Shown: positions 1 to 8,503 of the stretch, one piece after another
Layout of the letters: each line of letters begins with the position of its first letter
How positions within the stretch are numbered: position 1 is the first letter of the stretch
NCBI RefSeq assembly: GCF_016908875.1
Contig: NZ_JAFBES010000006.1
Span: 124,001-188,000, forward strand
DNA length: 64,000 nucleotides
Source of the DNA: Bacillus ectoiniformans
GTDB lineage: Bacteria > Bacillota > Bacilli > Bacillales > Domibacillaceae
Reading direction: 5' to 3'
The notes under the pieces: model-generated
Databases searched by the model: none
Told to the model about the DNA's origin: nothing
What the model saw: only the letters and a program-made list of their open reading frames with translations
Position numbers and translations under genes: made by a program

Positions 1-558
1 ACAATTTTAGCCGTGGTATCTGGACTTGTGTTAACATCCGCTTCTGCATTTGCACATGACATTTATGGAGAAATTATCAAAAACGGCAATGTGACAGAAA
101 AGCAGCAGGTACTTGTCGCACGTATCGCTTCTGTAAGCGTTGCCATAATTTCTATCATCCTAGCGATTTTTGCCCAATCATTAAATGTCGCATTCCTATC
201 TGTACTTGCTCTAGGCATCGCTGCAAGCGCAAATTTACCGGTAATCCTTTGCACAATCTATTGGAAGCGCTTTACTGCGGCTGGAGCAATAACTGGCATG
301 CTGTTCGGCTTGATCAGTTCAGTAGTCTTAGTATTATTAAGTCCAAACGTTTGGAATCCGACTCCAGGCATGGGGATCTTTACAGGCGAAGCACTGTTCG
401 GAATGATGAACCCTACGATATTCACGGTACCTCTTGGCTTCTTAGGTGCTTACTTAGGTACTGTTTTATCAAAACAAAAAGCCGACGAAAAAAGCTATGC
501 CGAAGTTTTATTTAAATCGAATACTGGATTCGGAATAAGTTCAGCAAAAGATCACTAA
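1..558 (+). CDS. Sodium:solute symporter (SSS family, ActP-like), 3' part
   Basis: This is the C-terminal part of a sodium-coupled solute symporter; the reading frame is open to the left edge, so the start lies outside the window. The visible residues hold about four hydrophobic membrane segments. The stretch SASAFAHDIYGEI matches the conserved 'SA..HDiy' segment of acetate/proline-type SSS transporters (ActP, PutP). The C-terminal tail is hydrophilic and cytoplasmic-looking. A thioesterase gene follows after 15 bases, so the two are probably cotranscribed. The substrate cannot be told from this fragment; a monocarboxylate such as acetate is an inference. Confidence 0.8.
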   Translation, partial: TILAVVSGLVLTSASAFAHDIYGEIIKNGNVTEKQQVLVARIASVSVAIISIILAIFAQSLNVAFLSVLALGIAASANLPVILCTIYWKRFTAAGAITGMLFGLISSVVLVLLSPNVWNPTPGMGIFTGEALFGMMNPTIFTVPLGFLGAYLGTVLSKQKADEKSYAEVLFKSNTGFGISSAKDH

Positions 559-573
559 TACTAGGAGGCTCTA

Positions 574-1020
574 ATGCTTACTCATTTAAACGATGAAGCG
601 GTGCATGAAATGTATCACAGCGACATTAAAGAATCTTTAGAACAATCGCCTTATGCTAAACATCTTGGTATGAGCCTGACTGAACTTGGACCAGGTACAG
701 CATCAGCTGTTCTAACCCCTGCCAAGCATATGCTTAACTCTCATGGAACAGTTCATGGGGCCGTCATTTTTTCTCTAGCAGACTATGCTTTTGAAGCAGC
801 CAGCAATTCATACGGGAAAATAGCAGTCGGCATTACTACAAATGTTAGTTTTATGTCCTCTGGAAAACTTGGTCAAACATTAAAAGCTACCGCGGCTGAA
901 GAAAAGAAAAATCACCGTCTTGCTTGGTATAAAATTAATGTTTACAGCGACAATGAACTGATCGCTACCATGGAAGCCATGGTGTATAGAAAGAAAGAAT
1001 ACTTTATTGATGTAAAATAA
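574..1020 (+). CDS. PaaI-type hotdog-fold thioesterase
   Basis: A 148-residue single hotdog-domain protein of the PaaI/acyl-CoA thioesterase family, expected to hydrolyse an aryl- or acyl-CoA in the cytoplasm. The motif HGTVHGAVIFSLADYAFE (about residues 52-69) is the conserved helix region with the HGG/HGA-like turn and the acidic residue used in catalysis. The start ATG has a clear AGGAGG site 7 bases upstream. The symporter gene ends 15 bases earlier and a strong hairpin terminator follows, so this closes a small operon. Pairing with a monocarboxylate symporter suggests organic acid metabolism, but the CoA substrate is unknown. Confidence 0.82.
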   Translation: MLTHLNDEAVHEMYHSDIKESLEQSPYAKHLGMSLTELGPGTASAVLTPAKHMLNSHGTVHGAVIFSLADYAFEAASNSYGKIAVGITTNVSFMSSGKLGQTLKATAAEEKKNHRLAWYKINVYSDNELIATMEAMVYRKKEYFIDVK

Positions 1021-1036
1021 TTTAATATTTATATGA

Positions 1037-1074
1037 GGCAATGGTTTAAGAACCATTGCCTTTTCTATTTTTTT
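1037..1074 (+). terminator. Rho-independent terminator after the thioesterase gene
   Basis: A perfect 10-bp stem (GGCAATGGTT with AACCATTGCC, loop TAAG) at 1037-1060 is followed by a T-rich tract. It lies 16 bases after the thioesterase stop. Confidence 0.9.
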
Positions 1075-1424
1075 AAACGGCAGCATTAAGCTGAATTGTT
1101 CTTAAAGTGAATTACTTTAATTTTAGCAGTTTTAAAATGAGAAAAAAGAGATAGAAGTGAAATTTTATAGAATAAACTATCGCAGAACCCCCATACAGCT
1201 GTGATCTTCAATAGTATTTTGTGCATTTCCTAGTCTTAGGCATAAAATATCTTTAATGCTCCACATTCAGGCGATCCCACTTGCTGGTATAATCCCGCGC
1301 TCTAAAACTGTAAAAAATGTCAGTTTAATAAGCCCTTTTTCTCTCTCGCTTCTTAAAGCATCTGCATGTTGCTACTACGTAAGAAACCTCAAACTTCCAC
1401 ATTTTGATTATGCTAATATACCAC
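1075..1424. other. Intergenic stretch without a supported gene
   Basis: About 350 bases between the thioesterase terminator and the siderophore operon terminator. A 95-codon plus-strand frame at 1256-1543 has no ribosome site, no recognisable domain, and runs through the opposing terminator, so I do not accept it as a gene. I see no RNA motif here. Confidence 0.6.
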
Positions 1425-1468
1425 TAAAAAAAGCCAGGATCATTCCATATATTCGGAATAATCCTGGC
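1425..1468 (-). terminator. Terminator of the siderophore operon
   Basis: Read on the minus strand, a 14-bp stem (GCCAGGATTATTCC with GGAATGATCCTGGC, one G-U pair, 8-base loop) is followed by TTTTTTT. It lies about 70 bases beyond the stop of the last siderophore gene. Confidence 0.9.
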
Positions 1469-1537
1469 CTCCTATTTAGTATAAGAAAACAAAATATCAG
1501 CAGAATTTTAGGACATTCTGTTAATCGGTGCCTTTAT

Positions 1538-3334
1538 TCATAAATTAGGAACATGAATAGGCTTATAAAGGGCATTCGTCACTGTGCCGAATTCACTGGC
1601 ATGCGGGCGGTCATCGTCATCCCCATACCCGTAATCAAACATCCGGTTTCGGTTGAGCGTTAATTTTGTAATCGACGGTTTTAATAAATCAAATGTGTTA
1701 AACCGCTCTTCTAATTGCGGGAACCTTTTTTGGTAGGCTAGAATCTCTTCACGCACAATCTCCCAGAACCGGTCTTCTGGCAGCTGTTCCTTCTCTTCTA
1801 AAATATTGCTTAAATAACGGAAGTGGCAAATAAATAATCCCGTTAATATAAATTGCGTCAAACCTTCCGGCGCTTCACTTCTCAGCACTGCTTTTAATTC
1901 GTCAGATAAAGCAGTCAGTTCAGGCAGCGGCTGATCACTGATATTCACATCATCGACAAAGTCTTTCATGATTAACCGTTCCGGCTGATCGTCTTTTAAT
2001 ACCAGCACAGCGTTTTGGCCATGCGGCGAGAAGACGGTACCGTATTGATAAAGAAAATGAAGCAACGGCGGCAATATTGCCTTTGTGAGTTTCTCCATCC
2101 ACTGTTCTGCCGTTACGCCTGACTTTTTAATCAATTCCGATACGAAAGGCGTTTCTTCATGATCCACATGAAGCAGCGCAGCTAATGTAATCGCCCGTTC
2201 ATCCGTGTTTAATTCCTTATAAATACTTTCTCGCCACACAACGCCAAGCGTTTCTAAATATTGATAAGGAGCACCTTTTAATTTCTGAAAGGCCGGATGA
2301 TCGACATTCATGGTAGCATTTTCGCCTAAGAGCCCAATTCGGCATTCATCTTTAAGAAATGAATCATTGGCCGCAATATTTTTAATAAATCGTGTAATGT
2401 CCGGAGCAATCACTGTTCTTTCACTTGGAAGCCCGCGGTACACCAGCGTATTTAAGATGCTCATAGGCAATTTCACATGAAATTTTTCTTTATTCGAGCG
2501 GTTCACAAAAGTTCGGACGGATTGCTGCGGCAAATAGTGATCCTTCCCTTTGCCTAGCGGAATCAGCTTTTGTTTAGCTATTTCTGTCGCAAATAATGTG
2601 ACAATCATTTCTTTCCACTGCCATTCATGAATCGGCATGAAATAATACTGTTCAGGATCGACACCTGATTCTCTCAGCTTATTGATAAATAGTTCTTTCG
2701 TTTCCGCTTCCAGTTCTTGACCCAGTACCGCTTCATAATTCAATCCTTCGATAGAATGGAAAGTGGCAACCTCTTTATGAACCGCAATCCAGGATAATTG
2801 AATCTCTTGCTGCTGCTCAGGAGCATACTGCAGGTAATCATCATAACTGAATCCAATTCTTCCTTTATTATAGGTAATCCACGGATGGCCCGTCATTTCT
2901 CCTTCTAACTCTGCATAGTCCAGTTTAATCAAATCTTCCGAACGCTTGGATGCCTCGTCGATGTGTGTATCTGCCACCATCGTATGTAAATATTCTTTAA
3001 TTAAATGGCCGGCCGTTGTACCTGTCATCTTCCCTTCCATTTGAATGCTTAACAGCATAGAAATAGAATGAGGCAAATTTGCTTCGTCATTTAAAACTTC
3101 TAAGCTCTCAGGGATCACATAATAACTATCAAACATCCGTGCTTTCGCTTGGAAACGATAAATGGTGCCGCTGTTGTTTTTCCACTCATAGAAGCTTACG
3201 CCCTCTTGTTCTTCTATTAATACAGGCTGGATAATGTCCTCATACATAAATTCCTGAAGCATTTTCACCGTTAGACTTTGATCCGCTTTGTTCCAATTAG
3301 ATTCTTGCAAGCTCTTTAGAGATAAACTTTCCAT
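1538..3334 (-). CDS. NIS siderophore synthetase, IucA/IucC family (RhbF-like)
   Basis: A member of the NRPS-independent siderophore synthetase family, about 598 residues, the usual length. These enzymes adenylate a citrate carboxylate with ATP and condense it with an amine or hydroxylamine. The C-terminal half carries SPHGQNAVLVL, the family's HGQN-type active-site motif, followed by KDFVDDVN, matching the metal/ATP-binding region, and the FhuF-like end. As sixth gene of an operon colinear with rhbABCDEF it likely performs one of the two couplings of N-acetyl-N-hydroxy-diaminopropane to citrate. The frame opens at an ATG at 3346 abutting AAAGG with no spacing; the ATG at 3334 has a 12-base spacing and is preferred, weakly. 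Either start overlaps the preceding hydroxylase gene, suggesting translational coupling. Confidence 0.92.
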   Translation of the reverse strand: MESLSLKSLQESNWNKADQSLTVKMLQEFMYEDIIQPVLIEEQEGVSFYEWKNNSGTIYRFQAKARMFDSYYVIPESLEVLNDEANLPHSISMLLSIQMEGKMTGTTAGHLIKEYLHTMVADTHIDEASKRSEDLIKLDYAELEGEMTGHPWITYNKGRIGFSYDDYLQYAPEQQQEIQLSWIAVHKEVATFHSIEGLNYEAVLGQELEAETKELFINKLRESGVDPEQYYFMPIHEWQWKEMIVTLFATEIAKQKLIPLGKGKDHYLPQQSVRTFVNRSNKEKFHVKLPMSILNTLVYRGLPSERTVIAPDITRFIKNIAANDSFLKDECRIGLLGENATMNVDHPAFQKLKGAPYQYLETLGVVWRESIYKELNTDERAITLAALLHVDHEETPFVSELIKKSGVTAEQWMEKLTKAILPPLLHFLYQYGTVFSPHGQNAVLVLKDDQPERLIMKDFVDDVNISDQPLPELTALSDELKAVLRSEAPEGLTQFILTGLFICHFRYLSNILEEKEQLPEDRFWEIVREEILAYQKRFPQLEERFNTFDLLKPSITKLTLNRNRMFDYGYGDDDDRPHASEFGTVTNALYKPIHVPNL

Positions 3335-4655
3335 GATCCGCTTCATCCTTTCTCGTGTCGTTGTTTATGCCAAATGTTTGGAATACTTGATTGTCGTATG
3401 TTTTATACACTTCTTTGCCGGCTATTTGATTAATAATGGTTGCATTTCTGAAGGCGCCAAGCCCTAAGTCAGGCGCACCTACGCCATGCGTATGAAGTTC
3501 CCCATTCTGTATGAATACATGATTCTCGCTCGCTGTCGTTAGCCTGACTCGGTAATCTTCTTCTATGACGAGCTGACCATTGTCATCGCGTTCCAGTAAA
3601 GTATTAAGACCCTCAATACAGTCTGGCTCAAAGGATTCATACCCAGTGGCAAGAATGACTGCGCCGGTCTCAGTTTGAACTGCTTTTTCCTCTTCCACCT
3701 GGTATAGAGATAAAGAGTAGCCGTCTGTTTGTTTTTCGATGCTTGTTACTTCTGTCAGCGCTTGTAATTGAACATTTGCAGACCTTCCGCAAGCGGTTCG
3801 TTCATATAATAAATCATAGATATCTGCGATTGTTCCGGCACTGATTCCTTTATATAACAAGGCTTGATTCTTTAACACTTGCTGCTTCTTATGAGCATCT
3901 AACCCGTAAAAATACTTCGTGTAGTCCGGAGAAAAATGTTCAAGGCCTAGCTTCGAATATTCCATTGGGTAAAAGCCTTTTGAGCGTGTGTACCACGCTA
4001 GCTGATACTCATAATCCGGTTGCTTTTGCAATAAGTCATAGAAAATTTCAGCCGCGCTTTGGCCAGAGCCCACTACTGTGATCGATTTTTCATTAAGGAC
4101 CGATTCACTTTTTTGCTTGTACTGCGAGGAGTGAAATACTTTTTCTTCTAGTGATGCTCGCAAGCTCTTAGGTACAGAAGGTCTTGTGCCTGTTCCCATC
4201 ACTACATGGCGAGCTTGATGCATCTTTCGTTCATTTTCTTCGTGATTGAATACAGTGACCTGATAAACTCCGTCCTCACCTAATTCAATATTCTCCACTT
4301 CACAGCCAAACCTGAGTTCTTCAAGCTTACTTGCTGTCCACTGACAATAATGATTGTATTCGGATCGCGGAATCTGAAATTTTTCAAAAAAGTAAAATTG
4401 ATACAGCCGCTGTTGTTCATGTAAATAATTCAGGAAACTATATGGGCTGGTCGGATCGGCCATGGTGACCACATCCGCCATAAACGGAACCTGCAGTGTC
4501 GTGCCTTCTAAAAGCATGCCTGGATGCCATTCAAATGTCGGTTTTTTCTCGAAAAATAGCGAACGGCAGTCCGTTTTCTCAAGGAGTGCTGCCATTCCCA
4601 AATTAAACGGTCCAATACCCACGCCTATTACATCTAAAATTGGTTGTTTTGCCAA
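3297..4655 (-). CDS. Diamine/lysine N-hydroxylase, flavin monooxygenase (RhbE-like)
   Basis: A flavin-dependent N-monooxygenase of the IucD/SidA/PvdA family. It should hydroxylate the free amine of 1,3-diaminopropane (or its acetylated form) using FAD, NADPH and O2. Visible motifs are the N-terminal FAD fold VIGVGIGPFNLG (about residues 9-20), the NADPH fold VVGSGQSAAE (near residue 195), and the late ATGY motif (ILATGYESFE). The length of about 452 residues fits the family. The longest frame starts at a GTG (4664) lying in the ribosome site; a TTG at 4655, five bases after AGGTGG, is preferred. It overlaps the acetyltransferase gene upstream and the synthetase gene downstream. Confidence 0.92.
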   Translation of the reverse strand: MAKQPILDVIGVGIGPFNLGMAALLEKTDCRSLFFEKKPTFEWHPGMLLEGTTLQVPFMADVVTMADPTSPYSFLNYLHEQQRLYQFYFFEKFQIPRSEYNHYCQWTASKLEELRFGCEVENIELGEDGVYQVTVFNHEENERKMHQARHVVMGTGTRPSVPKSLRASLEEKVFHSSQYKQKSESVLNEKSITVVGSGQSAAEIFYDLLQKQPDYEYQLAWYTRSKGFYPMEYSKLGLEHFSPDYTKYFYGLDAHKKQQVLKNQALLYKGISAGTIADIYDLLYERTACGRSANVQLQALTEVTSIEKQTDGYSLSLYQVEEEKAVQTETGAVILATGYESFEPDCIEGLNTLLERDDNGQLVIEEDYRVRLTTASENHVFIQNGELHTHGVGAPDLGLGAFRNATIINQIAGKEVYKTYDNQVFQTFGINNDTRKDEADHGKFISKELARI

Positions 4656-5245
4656 TCTGTCCACCTGCTTTCAAACGTCTTTCGTTCACATATCATTAAC
4701 AAGCCTGTTTTATCCGGCAATGTCACTTCTTTTACAGCTTTAAATCCGCACTTTTTAAACACGTGGATCATTTTTTCATTTCCGCAATCAGGCTCAGCGA
4801 CGATTCTGTCTGTTTCTTTCACCTGAAATTGTTTAAAAAGCATCGTCAGCAATAAAGGATAGATGTAGCCTTTTCCTAAATAATTGTCGGGACCAATCAA
4901 TAAATGAATGCCTTGATCATGTTCCCCGTAGTCATAGTAACGACCGATGATATCATCCTTCACCCAATACGATTCCCAATAGCTCATCGGCACACCGTCA
5001 ATCTCGCCGATCCAAAGGGTCTGGTGATTATCTTTCAAAAATTTCTGAAGATGCAGCCTGTACATCTCGATTGAAATATTCAACTGCCAAAATGGAATGA
5101 CATGTTCTTTATGCATCCAAGAGTGGAGCGTGTTCACGTCTTTTTCGAAGGAAACAGGCCGAAAAGAAATGGTCTTGTTTATAATTGGATCTGCATATTC
5201 ATATCGATTAACCTCTGTTTTACACTTCAACGCTTTCACCCACAT
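4634..5245 (-). CDS. Siderophore N-acetyltransferase (RhbD/IucB-like GNAT)
   Basis: About 203 residues, of the IucB/AlcB GNAT branch that acetylates hydroxylamines to hydroxamates with acetyl-CoA. Conserved family features are the HSWMHKEHVIPFWQL segment and the late LIGPDNYLGKGY/PLLLTMLFKQF region that forms the acetyl-CoA pyrophosphate loop and following helix. It sits between a synthetase and the hydroxylase as fourth gene of six. The start is uncertain: ATG 5245 has no clear ribosome site and lies inside the upstream gene, so coupled reinitiation or a later TTG start at residue 6 are both possible. Confidence 0.88.
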   Translation of the reverse strand: MWVKALKCKTEVNRYEYADPIINKTISFRPVSFEKDVNTLHSWMHKEHVIPFWQLNISIEMYRLHLQKFLKDNHQTLWIGEIDGVPMSYWESYWVKDDIIGRYYDYGEHDQGIHLLIGPDNYLGKGYIYPLLLTMLFKQFQVKETDRIVAEPDCGNEKMIHVFKKCGFKAVKEVTLPDKTGLLMICERKTFESRWTDWQNNQF

Positions 5246-7022
5246 TCACTAGGAGAGGATTTTTCACCTTCACATACACTGATTGCTCAGCTAGACTCCC
5301 AACGAGTTCATCCATATCTTTCACCCTTGTCAGCAGGTTTGCTTTGCAAGGCAGCTGACTGTCGTAAAGCAGCGAATCCAAAAGGTTCGTATGGTCGCCT
5401 AATTGAGTTTGCAGCTGTAAGAGCTCTTCTCTCATCATCTGTAATAATGGCTCTTCATCAGCAAGGAAGTTGACCCCAAAGGTATTGACGAGACCGAATA
5501 AATGATTGAATATCACATAATAACGGAAACGCTCTTCTGCGATCTCATCGGAACAGACCGTATCACTTTTGTCATTTAAATCAGGCACCATCTGTTTTAG
5601 CGTTTCCGCTTTAGAGGCCATGAAATAATAACCTTGGTTATCCCTGTAATAAAACGTTTCTGGATAGCCTTGTTCATTTAACTGAACAACAGAATTTTGC
5701 TGGTGAGCTTCTAAGGCAATACCGTACACATTATATAAGTGATATAAAGGACGCAAAGAAATAGTTAAGTACTTTTTAAACCACTTTTCACTGGCCTCTG
5801 AGATAGATATGCTCTCTTTCTGTGCAATGAACCCGATAATATTCGCTAAGTGAGAAGCTTCCCCTGTGATATGATCCTGGCATAAAGCGGCAAGCAGCGT
5901 TGTTCTTTCCGCTTTTTTTCCTTGGAAAGGATTTTCGCGTATGACGACTTCAAACCCAGACTCTTCTCCTTCAAGCTTCAAATTTATATAGGCAGGATCC
6001 TCGATAATCTTAAATTCCGGACAGTCAGCCGACATCTGTTCAGCTATACCGCTTTGCAAAAGCCGTGTCACTTCCACCCCGCGGTCCAGCTCTTTCCGTT
6101 TATTAATGCGGAGAGAGTTCGTAATCTTGACTGGAATCGAGAATTTAAACATAAATGGACTCTCTGGGTGGTACACCGTCCGTACAGATGAAGTTGGATA
6201 GTAGACCCGGCCCACTGGACCTAAATAAGCTAATTTCCCTAACTGGATCAGCTGGCACACATCTTCTCTGCCTAAAAGCTTCCGTGCTTGAAGCGGGTGC
6301 ACCGGGATTAACGAACGGCTGTCATCTTGACAATACGATTCTTTAAATGAATTAGAGACAGAAGGATCGTTCAGTAATTCATTTTTAACCAATTTAGACG
6401 CCGACACATTAAGGGCGGAATCTTCATCGACTAATTCATTACTTGCTTGAAAATAATGCAGACTGAAGGAGCCTTTTTGTTCAGGAGCAAACATATACTC
6501 TTCATCTTCATCAATTCCCTGACGGCTTTTAGGTGTTGGATGAACTTGATGTCCAATTAACAGCGACTGTTCGGATTGAAGAAACGTTTTTTCTGTTTGA
6601 TAGCACTCTTCTAAACTGTTGCTTCGATTGGCGATGATCGATTTCATATTTTGAAAGCTTAAAACCGTTCTTAACAATAATTCATCCATGCCAATGATTT
6701 GCCTTGGATCTTCAGATAAATCTTTCTGAATCAGGGTAACCATTGTCATAAAATCAAGCGGCAGCCACTCCCCGCCTGCAATTTGATAAAGCATGTCTTC
6801 TGTAAATAAATGGCGGTCAGTAACAGATTGATAACGAACCGGTACATATACCGTAGTGGATTGCTTTGGAAAAGAAAGTATCAATACTTGTTTAATGCAT
6901 TTATCAGGTATGGATACAGATACTTCATCAACAGACTTCCACTCGCCTTTTCCCGTTTCTTTCACATAACAATTCATTAAGTTTTGCAGCGTCAAATGAT
7001 TGGCGATCGCAGAAATATTCAT
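5220..7022 (-). CDS. NIS siderophore synthetase, IucA/IucC family (RhbC-like)
   Basis: The second NIS synthetase of the operon, 600 residues. The motif YGIALEAHQQNSVVQ corresponds to the active-site EAHxQN signature, and YYRDNQGYYF follows as in SbnE/RhbC-type members. The HPLQARK stretch in the middle matches the family's HPxxxxK ATP-binding motif. It is only distantly similar to the RhbF-like protein, as expected when two enzymes attack the two ends of citrate in turn. The ATG overlaps the TGA of the decarboxylase gene (ATGA), so translation is coupled; a GGGAAGG site lies just upstream. Confidence 0.92.
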   Translation of the reverse strand: MNISAIANHLTLQNLMNCYVKETGKGEWKSVDEVSVSIPDKCIKQVLILSFPKQSTTVYVPVRYQSVTDRHLFTEDMLYQIAGGEWLPLDFMTMVTLIQKDLSEDPRQIIGMDELLLRTVLSFQNMKSIIANRSNSLEECYQTEKTFLQSEQSLLIGHQVHPTPKSRQGIDEDEEYMFAPEQKGSFSLHYFQASNELVDEDSALNVSASKLVKNELLNDPSVSNSFKESYCQDDSRSLIPVHPLQARKLLGREDVCQLIQLGKLAYLGPVGRVYYPTSSVRTVYHPESPFMFKFSIPVKITNSLRINKRKELDRGVEVTRLLQSGIAEQMSADCPEFKIIEDPAYINLKLEGEESGFEVVIRENPFQGKKAERTTLLAALCQDHITGEASHLANIIGFIAQKESISISEASEKWFKKYLTISLRPLYHLYNVYGIALEAHQQNSVVQLNEQGYPETFYYRDNQGYYFMASKAETLKQMVPDLNDKSDTVCSDEIAEERFRYYVIFNHLFGLVNTFGVNFLADEEPLLQMMREELLQLQTQLGDHTNLLDSLLYDSQLPCKANLLTRVKDMDELVGSLAEQSVYVKVKNPLLVNVGESVEV

Positions 7023-8503
7023 TGTCCTTCCCTCTCTATCTCTTTTCCTTTTTCTTTGATTTGATTTAAATGAACCTTCATCGCTTCCAGATGATTTAAA
7101 GGGTTTAACATCGTGAATTTCATATAGGCGCGCCCCTTATATTTCGTCTTCGCTGCGATTAACGTTCCTTCCTGATAAAGCCTTTGCTGAATCTGCTGGT
7201 TGATTCGGCTGATATCGGCCTCACATTCTAGGCTTCTAGGCAGATAGCGAAAGACAATCGCGTTTAACTGCGGGTGATTTAACAGTTCAAAGTCCGGGTC
7301 GTCCTGAATCATTTGAGCCGTATCTTGAGCTAATTGAATCGTAGAATCCACCATGCGCCCAAATGTGTCTGTTCCCATCAGCTTTAAAGTCATGAATAAT
7401 TTCAATGCATCAAACCGTTTCGTCGTCTGAACCGATTTTTCTACTAAATTGATCACGTCCGGCTCTTCTTCTTCAGGGTTCAAGTAATCGGCATAGTAAG
7501 CGATCTGCTTAAAGTTCTCTCTGTCTTTTACGAAGAATGCTCCGCAGCTGACCGTTTGGTAATAGAGTTTATGAAAATCGATCGTAATCGAATCTGCTTG
7601 ATCAATCGAGTCAATCAATGAACGGTATTGATGAGACAAGAGCAGCGCCCCTCCATAGGCAGCGTCTACGTGGAACCATAATTCTTCCGCTTCTGACAGT
7701 TCTCCGATCTCTTTTAAGCTGTCGATGCTTCCGAAGTCCGTCGTGCCGGCTGTCGCGACCACCATAAAAGGAATCAGACCTTCACTTTTCAGCGCGCATA
7801 TTTTCTTCTTGGCATCCTTTACGCAAAGTTCATGCCGATCATTCATTTCAACTTGAACGACTGTATTCATGCCTAATCCGAGCTGAGCCGCTGACTGCTG
7901 AACCGTAAAATGAGCCGCTTCCGAACAGAGAATCCGAAGTTTTTTAGCTTCACTAGGCAGTCCTTCCGTCTGTACATTGACTTGAAAACGGGTTTGACAG
8001 ACTTTATTACGGGCTAAAAGCATGCCCATATAATTCGACTGGGTGCCTCCACTCGTAAACACCCCCTCCCCTGTGTCTGTATAGCCTATTAAGTCAGAAA
8101 AAAGCTCAATCATTCGCTTTTCTACATAGGTTGCCGCGGGGCTTTGATCCCAGGAATCCATGGATTGATTCAATGCATTGATCATGACTTCTGCAGCCAT
8201 TGAAGGGATAAGCGGCGGGCAATGCAGATGAGCCATGGCAGCAGGGTGAGAAACCCATAAAGAATTTCTCACGATCCGCTCTTGCACTTCTTCAAATACC
8301 GTGTTGGCATCAGTTGCTTCCTTTGGTATTTGGATGATTTCATTAATCCCTTTTTCTAACTGCTCTCTCGTCCATCCTGAATATGGCTTTTGCAATGCTT
8401 TTGCTTCCTCATTTATTAACTGGATGGACTTTGTCATTAGCTCTTGAAACTTGCTTTCATTATTATTCGAATGGAGAAACCATTCAGAAAATTCTTTTGT
8501 CAT
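7019..8503 (-). CDS. L-2,4-diaminobutyrate decarboxylase (RhbB-like)
   Basis: A group II PLP-dependent decarboxylase of about 494 residues. It converts 2,4-diaminobutyrate to 1,3-diaminopropane, the backbone amine of schizokinen. The PLP lysine is K312 in TIDFHKLYYQ, and the upstream FHVDAAYGGA supplies the Asp that contacts the pyridine nitrogen. Members of this family also include glutamate and aromatic amino acid decarboxylases; the assignment rests on the adjacent aminotransferase and the siderophore genes. The ATG immediately follows the TAG of the aminotransferase gene (TAGATG) and has a GAGGAG site 8 bases upstream. Confidence 0.93.
   Translation of the reverse strand: MTKEFSEWFLHSNNNESKFQELMTKSIQLINEEAKALQKPYSGWTREQLEKGINEIIQIPKEATDANTVFEEVQERIVRNSLWVSHPAAMAHLHCPPLIPSMAAEVMINALNQSMDSWDQSPAATYVEKRMIELFSDLIGYTDTGEGVFTSGGTQSNYMGMLLARNKVCQTRFQVNVQTEGLPSEAKKLRILCSEAAHFTVQQSAAQLGLGMNTVVQVEMNDRHELCVKDAKKKICALKSEGLIPFMVVATAGTTDFGSIDSLKEIGELSEAEELWFHVDAAYGGALLLSHQYRSLIDSIDQADSITIDFHKLYYQTVSCGAFFVKDRENFKQIAYYADYLNPEEEEPDVINLVEKSVQTTKRFDALKLFMTLKLMGTDTFGRMVDSTIQLAQDTAQMIQDDPDFELLNHPQLNAIVFRYLPRSLECEADISRINQQIQQRLYQEGTLIAAKTKYKGRAYMKFTMLNPLNHLEAMKVHLNQIKEKGKEIEREGQ

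Noticed and set aside
1256-1543. 95-codon plus-strand frame in the gap before the siderophore operon
   Set aside because: No ribosome site, no recognisable domain, and it runs through a strong opposing terminator and into the end of the synthetase gene.
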